From: Perilla frutescens
Taxonomy: Eukaryota > Streptophyta > Magnoliopsida > Lamiales > Lamiaceae
NCBI GenBank assembly: GCA_026008535.1
Contig: BRKX01000010.1
Span: 26,732,001 to 26,796,000 of the forward strand
Direction of reading: 5' to 3'
Length of the DNA: 64,000 nt
The position numbers and the translations under genes are program-made. Each line of letters opens with the position of its first letter. Positions within the stretch are counted from its first letter, which is position 1. Under the pieces are notes generated by a model that saw nothing but the letters and a program-made list of their open reading frames with translations, had not been told where the DNA came from and did not search any database. Below are positions 57,116 to 64,000 of this stretch, one piece after another.

Positions 57116-57982
57116 CTACCACATCCAAAATATTTCGAAGTCATAGAATTGATACGTGCTATTCTCCTTTATTGGTTGGTGTAAAATCAATGTATCTCCC
57201 CCATGCGTCAACGATAATGTTCCCAACTCCATATTGATGACAACTTTGGTAGTGTAGAGAAATGTACGGTCCAATATGAATAGAACCGTATTGTCCACAA
57301 GAATGTCGACAACAAAGAAATCCAACATATAGATGTATCCATGAATGTTCACCACCACGTTCTTAGCTGTCCCCAAAACTTTGATTGTGGAATTATCCGC
57401 CATTTGGATAGCTACCTTGCAATACTTTATCTTTGACAACTTTAGTTCTTCATAAATTGACAAGGGCATCAAATTATAACTTGCTTCATGATCTATTAGT
57501 GCCCTTGACTCCATCTTTATCTCCAAATTAATCTGGATGACAAAATCTCCAGGATCATCCTTCTTTGGAGGACAAGTTTCGGCCAATGAATCCCTCAACA
57601 TTACATAATTATCAGCTTGCTTTGTTTTGTTGGAATCATCATAAATTTTAGTTGATGTCAAGCTTGGATCAAAACTGTAAGGACATCTTTCTTTTAGAGG
57701 CGGAGTCTCAGATATTAGCGATTTTGGTGCTCCGCTTTCTTCTTTAAATTCTTCTTTCTCCATGGATCAATTTTCTCGATTTTCCTAAGTTGTCTTCTTA
57801 GGCAAGCATGTAGCTAGAATGATGATGATTTCTACAACTTGTGCAGGTGCCTTTTTAGTTAGAGCCGGCCTTTTTAGTAGTTTCTCTGTAAAATGTGGAT
57901 GAGACACAAACATAGGACGGAGATGTGAAGGCATCGATCCATCTTTTTCTAGGTGACCCACTTTAGCTTGCTCGATATTTAG
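57116..57982 (-). pseudogene. Gypsy gag-protease remnant
   Basis: On the minus strand, the frame at 57763-57116 (215 residues) contains DPGDFVIQINLE, a retropepsin-like region ALIDHEASYNLMPLSIYEEL, and VVDILVDNTVLFILDRTFL, which match Athila/Tat protease-region sequences. The active site is altered: the family D-L/S-G-A motif reads DHEA here, so the catalytic Gly is lost. Upstream gag text continues without a clean start to about 57982, broken by stops near 57790. Reverse transcriptase and integrase are absent on the left side. Confidence 0.78.
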
Positions 57983-59939
57983 TGTCTAATTGTGTTGTTT
58001 TATTATAGTAATTTTGTTATATTTAGTAAATTATTTTCTTGTATTTTATTTGGTCATGTGTTGATTTTGTGTGTTTGTTTGCACTTATTTCTCTAATGAT
58101 GGATCATGCCAAGTTGTGTAAGAACTTAAGCTTTTGATTATAAAAGTAGGATCTTTTACGGCATTTAGGTGGCGAGTGAAAAAGCCATAAATTGAGTCCG
58201 AATAGTTGAAGAAAGGATCAAAAGGACGAGGACAATGAGGAATTGAAATTTCATTGGATTGCACTCGAAGAGTTGAATTGCACTCGAAATCGGAGCATGA
58301 AGAAGAAGCGCACGGCGCGGCCGCGCCATCACCTATGGCCGTGCGAATGGACTCTCGGTGGAGAGCCTTGCGCGAGCGCGCCCTCACCCGCGGCCGCGCG
58401 CAAGGGCCCTCAGCGGAGCCGGCCCAGTGGGCGCGCGGGTATGCGCCGGTGCGCAAGCCATCTCGCCCGTCATGCGGGCGCGCACTCCCCAGCGACCGCG
58501 CGGGGTGCCATTTTCCTCTCTGGATCAGTTTCTCCTACCTATTATCAGTGCAATCCCACTCCATTTCACTCTTATATTTACAGCTGGACTTATTTTGAAG
58601 ACTTATTGGCCATCTATGTGATAGGGGAATAGAGATTAATTTTCCCTAAGTTTGCTTTTGAATTTTTGTCTCCCAAATCTCAAACCACATCTCCTCCAAA
58701 TCCCCCTCATTTAATACTCTCTTACCATCTCCATACCATCACCTTTTCTCTCTCATCTTATCTCTCTCTCACTCTCGATTTTCTCTCTCTCTCTCTCTCT
58801 CATATCTCCAATAGCTTTTGGGGGGATTCGTCATCACTTTTCTATTCTCAACTCACCACTTCATCTTCTCTAACACTCCATCCTCCATTTTATCTTCACT
58901 CACCACCACCACCTTCACCACTCCTACACCATCTTCACCATTTTTCTACACCATTTTCACCATCATTACCACCATTTAAGAGAAGAGGAGAAGGAAAAAA
59001 AAAGAGGCAAGCAAGCTAGGGTCGAAGAAGAAGAGACGAGAAGAAACCCGACTCCGAGCCGTCCGCAGAAGCTAGGCTCATTAGGAGGCTTTTCTTTTAG
59101 TATTTTCTATCTTTATCTTAGATGATTTGTGGGGGTTTGTCCCAAACTCTTAAAGAATATTGAATATTGTAGAAGTGTATGTTATTTTCATTTGATTATG
59201 AGATGATGAACTCCTATGATATTTGTGTTGTTTTGAGCTTGGTTATGGGCTAATCTCTCTATTATGGGGTAGAGGATCAAGTTGGTTTTAATCTATGCTT
59301 GTTATGGTTGGTTTTTGTTGGAATTGTGATTATCATGTTAAAGTATTTGATCACTACTTAAACATTGCTAGGTTTTAGATGAGACCGAAAGGAGATTCTA
59401 AATCCCGATCTAGGTTCCTTCAACGTTAGGTGGATTGGATTCATAAGCCTAAAATATTAATCTTATTCGTATAATATAGCCGATAGAGGTTTAATGGAGA
59501 GACGATGACAGTAATCGAAGTTAAATCGCTTGAGGGGTCTATTGTGTGTTTGAGATTAATATAACCAACTTGAAACAAGCTTAGTGATAAACCAATGAGA
59601 GAATCCGCACCCTAATACTCTTATCATAATCCTTTCCTCAACCTTGATTTTATTGTTGTTATTTGCATTTCATTAGCTAAATTGCTTGTTTGAATTCTTT
59701 AGTTAAAATCAATTCTCACATCCATGTTTAGAGTGTTTAGGATTTATTTAAATTGTGCAACATGTTCGCATGCATAGCCCTAAGATAATTGCCCAGAAAA
59801 AGTCTTCCTTGAGAGTTCGACTCGGGTTAGCTCATCACGTCTACGATTGACCCCGTCCAATTGCGGGCTTGATTTGAAGTAGTTTACCGTGTTGAGTTTA
59901 AACCAGAAAATAATTTGGGAACTTAATTCTAGCGAAACA
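57983..59939 (+). repeat. 5' LTR of the plus-strand Gypsy element
   Basis: It begins TGTCTAATTG and ends GCGAAACA, five bases before the primer site. It contains a GC-rich block (58305-58510), a CT-rich stretch with CACCATC words (58670-58980), and no gene; the three overlapping frames in the GC-rich block are shadows. The left end is inferred from the TG and the border with the older element. Confidence 0.65.
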
Positions 59940-59944
59940 AATTT

Positions 59945-59962
59945 TGGCGCCGTTGCCGGGGA
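59945..59962 (+). other. Primer binding site (Asp tRNA)
   Basis: TGGCGCCGTTGCCGGGGA is the classic Athila/Tat primer site. Confidence 0.95.
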
Positions 59963-60157
59963 AGGCTTTAGGCTTATTGTCTTTACGTGCTATAATTGCT
60001 TTGTTTTTGATTTTGTAATCGTGGTTTTTGTGTTTGTCTAGTGTTTGTGTTCTTGGTGTTGTTTTGTGTAGTTTGGTATTTGTGTTTATTTTCTTGCGTT
60101 TGTTAGGCTTTCACCTCTTGTTCCACAGTTACGTGTGATCTCTTTTTATGTTTTTGG

Positions 60158-63100
60158 TTGTGCATGCCAGGGAGACGAAGTCTCAATTGGAGATTAGCCC
60201 CCGTGTTTGACAATATCTATAGACCGAGGAGATTTGACGTATTTGCTTGGGAAGAAGAGATGGAAGCTCACCAACTCAACGCCGACAACACCAATGCTAA
60301 TACGGCTAGGAATATGAGGGATTTTGCTCGTCCCGTGATAGGGATGTCGACATCTTGCATAGTTCTTGGAGAAGCTGCAAGGAACTATGAGTTGAAGAAC
60401 ATCCATTTTAACCAACTACCCTCCTTCTATGGGATGCTGGCGAAAGATGCGTTGAACTTCATCCGGGATTTCTATGCCGTTGTTCAAACCTTTCCTTTGC
60501 AAGGTTTGAACAAGGACCAATTAAAGATGAGGTGTTTTCTTTACACCTTGAAAGATCGTACAAAGACGTGGTTTATGTCACTCCCGGCCAACTCATTGGC
60601 CAATTGGAATGCCGTATACGAGAAGTTCATGGCTAAATATTATTCAAATCAAAAGACCCAAGATTTGAGAGCTCAAATCGTCACCTTTGCCGAATCTCCG
60701 GGTGAAGCGTTTCATGAAGCTTGGGATCAATTTAGAGGACTTCAACAACAATGCCCGCACCACCACCTCGCACCCTAGTTTCTCAACCAATTTTTCTACG
60801 ACGGGCTTTCTCAAAACTTTCAATACATGGTGGACAATGTCGCAGGAGGAGACATTAGAGGCTGGACCGCCGAAGAAGTCTCAAACATCTATGAGACAAT
60901 GGCCACGACTTCTCAACAAAAGAGTGCTATGGGGAAGAGAGCTTCCGTCAATGAAGCCAACCCTAGTTATGATGTGATGAGGTAACTAGCCGAGTTGACG
61001 AGGCAAGTGGAGATGCTTCGGACCTCCGAGAGACCACCTCAACAAGCCATGACCATTGAGACTTGTGGAATTTATGGGGAGTATGGCCATGGGGTCAATG
61101 TGTGTCAAAAGTCGATCGAGCCGGAATCAATTGAAGAAGCTCATTTCCACGCTCTCTAAGAGCAAGTTCATGCTCTTCAAGGGTTCCAACCTTGCCAACT
61201 ATACAACCCGTACTCTCAATCATACAATCCGGGATGGAGAAACCATTCGAACTTCTCTTGAAGGAAACCTCAACAACCGTAACCTCCTCAACAAGCCGGA
61301 GGTGGCCAAGCTCCACCTTATCCAAGGCCGCAACAATATCCGGCCCAACCAAACCAACCGCCTAGGCCGACATTGCAAGACACCTTGCAATCCTTCATTC
61401 AAGCCACCCAACAAAGGTTCGAATCCGTTGAAGCTTTCGTGAAACGGATCGAGACTCAATTGGGGACAATAGTCGGGACCGTTGGAGAGTTGGCCAAGCA
61501 AGCAAAGCCGGGCAAGTTACCAAGCCAACCAGAGCAAGCCCAAGCCGTCACCGTCCTTAGAGGAGGCAAAGTGATAGATAACAAGGTTGGAGAACCAAGC
61601 CCAACCGAAGAAGTCGAAAAAGAAAAGGAAACTCCTTAACAAGAACAAAAGGAGCCCGAACCAAAAGATGAAGAAGTGAAGAAACCCACACTCCACAAGG
61701 CCACCAATCCTTACAATCCTCCAATTCCATATCCAAGCCGGTTGAGGAACCAGAAGCAAGACAACCAATTCCAAGAGTTTTACAAGCTCTTGTCCAAAGT
61801 GAACGTCAACCTTCCACTCCTCGATGTCATCCGCAATGTGCCGGCCTATGTCAAGTTCTTCAAAGAACTAGCTTCCAAAAGAGGAAGTTTGTGGAGGATG
61901 AGAAGATTGTGGTGTCCGAAGTGGCGAGTGCAATCCTACAACAACAACTATTGCCCAAGCTCCGTGATCCAGGTAGTTTTACTCTTAAAATTTCCTTGGG
62001 AAATGATAAAGAAGCATGTTGTATGCTAGATCTAGGAGCCGGAATTAATTTGATGCCCTACTCTATTTTTAAACAACTAGAGTTAGGAGAATTGAAACCA
62101 ACTAGAATGTGTCTATAATTGACGGATAGATCCGTGAGATATCCTAGAGGCGTAATAAAAGACATTCTAGTTAAGGTAGGTGGATTGATAATACCCATTG
62201 ATTTTGTTGTGTTGGATGTTGGTGATGTCCAAGAAACGGGAAAGGAGCACACACTTCTCTTGGGTAGACCTTTTATGGCTACAACTAACACCTTGATTGA
62301 TGTTAAAAATGGAACCTTGAAAATGTCGGTGTTAGGAGAAACCCTGTCCTTTTTCATGCATGAAAATAAGGCTATTTCCGTCTCCTCATTTGAGGAAAAT
62401 TGCTCTTTTATAGATGCTATTGATCTCTTGGCCGAGGAAGTTCTTTTGCAGGAAATTGGCTCCACATGGAGAAGTGAAGCCTTGTCCGATGAGATAGCAA
62501 TGGAAGAAGCAAGCCTCAAGTGTGGAGGAGATGAGTTGGACGCCGAAGAGATGAAGATATTGCTAGGAGAAGGCATTAGTTTGATGGAAATTCTAACCTC
62601 AATCGAAGAGGAGGTGAAGCCTTCACCCGAACTTGAGCTAAAAAAGCTCCCATCTCACCTCAAATATCTCTACCTCGATGAAGAGGAAAAGAAGCCCGTG
62701 ATCATCCTTGCCGGATTTGAAAAAGATGAAGAAGATCTCTTGGTAGCGGTACTCAAGAGAAACAGACAAGCCATTAGGTGGAATCTTTCCGACATCAAAG
62801 GCATTAGCCCCACAACGTGCATGCATCGAATCGTTCTAGAAGAAGGGGCTAAACTGGTTCGAGAAGGACAAAGACGGCTCAATCCCATGTTGATGGAGGT
62901 CGTCAAGAAAGAGATTCTCAAGCTCTTAGCGGAAGGAATCATATACCCAATAGCCGATAGTAAATGGATGAGCCCGGTCCATGTGGTGCCCAAGAAAAGA
63001 GGAATCACGGTGGTGGAGAACGACGAAGGAGAGCACGTGGCTACTCGAACTGCCACCAGGTGGAGAATGTGCATTGACTACCGAAATCTCAATGCCACCA

Positions 63101-64000
63101 CTCGAAAAGACAATTTTCCCCTCCCTTTCATTGATCAAATACTTGATAAACTTGCCGAGCATAGTTTTTATTGTTTCCTTAATGGTTTATCGGGTTATTT
63201 TCAGGTGGCTATTGCTCCCGAGGACCAAGATAAGACCGCATTCACGTGCCCGTTTGGCACATTTACTTGTAGAAGAATGCCGTTTGGACTATGCAATACA
63301 CCGGGCATATTTTAAAGGTGTATGTTTTCTATTTTTTCCGAAATGATTGGTGATTTCATTGAAGTATTTATGGATGATTTTTCCATCTTTGGGTCTTCAT
63401 TTTCCGATTGTTTGGATAAGTTAGAACTTGTGTTAAAGAGATATATTGAAAGTAGCCTTACTCTTAGTTGGGAGAAGAGTCATTTAATGGTTACTAGTGG
63501 CATAGTCCTTGGGCATGTTGTTTCAAAAGAAGGAATGAGCGTAGACAAGGCTAAGGTAGATGTAATTGAAAAATTACCTCCTCCCGTCAATGTTAAAGGT
63601 GTTAGAAGTTTCTTAAGCCATGCCGGTTTTTACCGTCGGTTTATTAAAGACTTCTAAAAAATTAACCAACCTCTATGCCATTTACTTGCTCAAGATGTTC
63701 CTTTTGAGTTTGATGAAAAATATTTACATACTTTTAATACCCTTAAGAAGAAATTGATCACCGCACCCATTGTCATTCCCCATGATTGGTCATTGCCTTT
63801 TGAAATTTTGTCATTCCACCATGGGTACCGTTTTAGGTCAACGTGTTGAGAAAATTCTTCATGTAATTTACTATGCTAGCCTCACCTTGAATAATGCTCA
63901 AGTAAATTACACCACAACCGAAAAAGAATTTCTTGCCGTTGTGTTTTCATTGGATAAATTTAGATCATACATCTTAGGCTATAAAGTGATTGTGCATAGT
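60158..64000 (+). pseudogene. Gypsy gag-pol polyprotein, heavily damaged
   Basis: The gag part (60158-61640) has the retrotransposon gag core (DALNFIRDFY, LKDRTKTWFMSLP, EAWDQFRGL) and a Pro/Gln-rich linker. Stops lie at 60776, 60983, 61157, 61259, 61280, 61637, 62116, 63313 and 63655, and one frameshift near 61885 moves the rest to another phase. Protease reads MLDLGAGINLMP (about 62025), so the family motif D-L-G-A is kept. Reverse transcriptase (about 62850-63450) has MCIDYRNLN, CFLNGLSGYFQ, MPFGLCNTP and VFMDDFSIF. In motif A, the usual catalytic Asp (C-F-L-D-G) is Asn. RNase H (from 63720) has a small deletion and frameshift at about 63808-63822 that removes its first catalytic Asp. The 3' end lies beyond the window. 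Confidence 0.92.

Larger units (their letters stand above)
57983..64000 (+). mobile_element. Gypsy Athila/Tat-type retrotransposon, cut by the window end
   Basis: A 5' LTR (57983-59939) is followed by the PBS TGGCGCCGTTGCCGGGGA, which pairs with tRNA-Asp in Athila/Tat elements (family knowledge). A damaged gag-protease-reverse transcriptase-RNase H region follows to 64000. It is inserted in, or directly abuts, the older minus-strand element. Its 3' half is outside the window, so the target duplication cannot be checked. Confidence 0.88.

Noticed and set aside
58243..58632. Three overlapping plus-strand frames and one minus-strand frame
   Set aside because: They lie in the GC-rich block of the Gypsy LTR, where stops are rare in all phases. 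No domain is visible.

Overview
The window is nuclear DNA of a flowering plant, most likely a eudicot and possibly an asterid (the last point is inference). The reasons are short exons with GT-AG introns, four plant gene families on a very AT-rich background, and dense layers of plant transposons. No bacterial, organellar, tRNA or rRNA genes were seen.

Genes. Four host genes are supported. (1) A LOW SULFUR-type (LSU) single-exon gene at 3776-4090 (+), with a sulfur-deficiency UPE-box and a TATA box upstream; a broken LSU fragment lies 8 kb away at 11891-12005. (2) A small cysteine/histidine-rich protein of unknown function at 13282-13719 (-), whose leader appears to be split by an intron starting near 15040. 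(3) A clade II TGA bZIP factor (TGA2/5/6 type) at 16226-21091 (-); eight coding exons rebuild a 328-residue protein, and a further leader exon lies near 22.7-22.9 kb. (4) A secreted Kazal-type protein at 38795-39175 (-).

Mobile DNA, left to right. A cut-off Copia-like LTR (1-750); a MULE-like element with a 10-bp target duplication (1243-2473); an old Gypsy-type LTR (4536-5831); a CACTA element with TTA target duplications and a dead Transposase_24-type gene (5999-7881); a solo Copia-like LTR (8088-8600); a Stowaway MITE (9660-9956); a 1-kb inverted-repeat element (10448-11455); two MITEs in TGA2 introns; a 12-kb block (23783-35700) of related MULE-like elements carrying FAR1-type DNA-binding domains and dense TTAGC/GCTAA motif arrays; a nest of inverted-repeat elements (36001-37826); a Copia element of 8.9 kb with perfect 5-bp target duplication (41264-50204), sitting inside another inverted-repeat element (40310-50692); and a Gypsy pile-up (50703-64000). 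In the pile-up a 3.7-kb solo LTR (52375-56056) split an older LTR, and a plus-strand Athila/Tat-type element (57983 to the window end) abuts an older minus-strand gag-protease remnant.

The most interesting system is the MULE-like family at 23.8-35.7 kb (relative at 1.2-2.5 kb). Its terminal repeats are shared, the flanks carry arrays of one short motif in every copy, and one copy keeps an open FAR1 zinc-binding domain joined directly to the C-terminal zinc knuckle with the transposase core missing. All coordinates, motif matches and divergence counts were read by eye; no search or alignment program was run.
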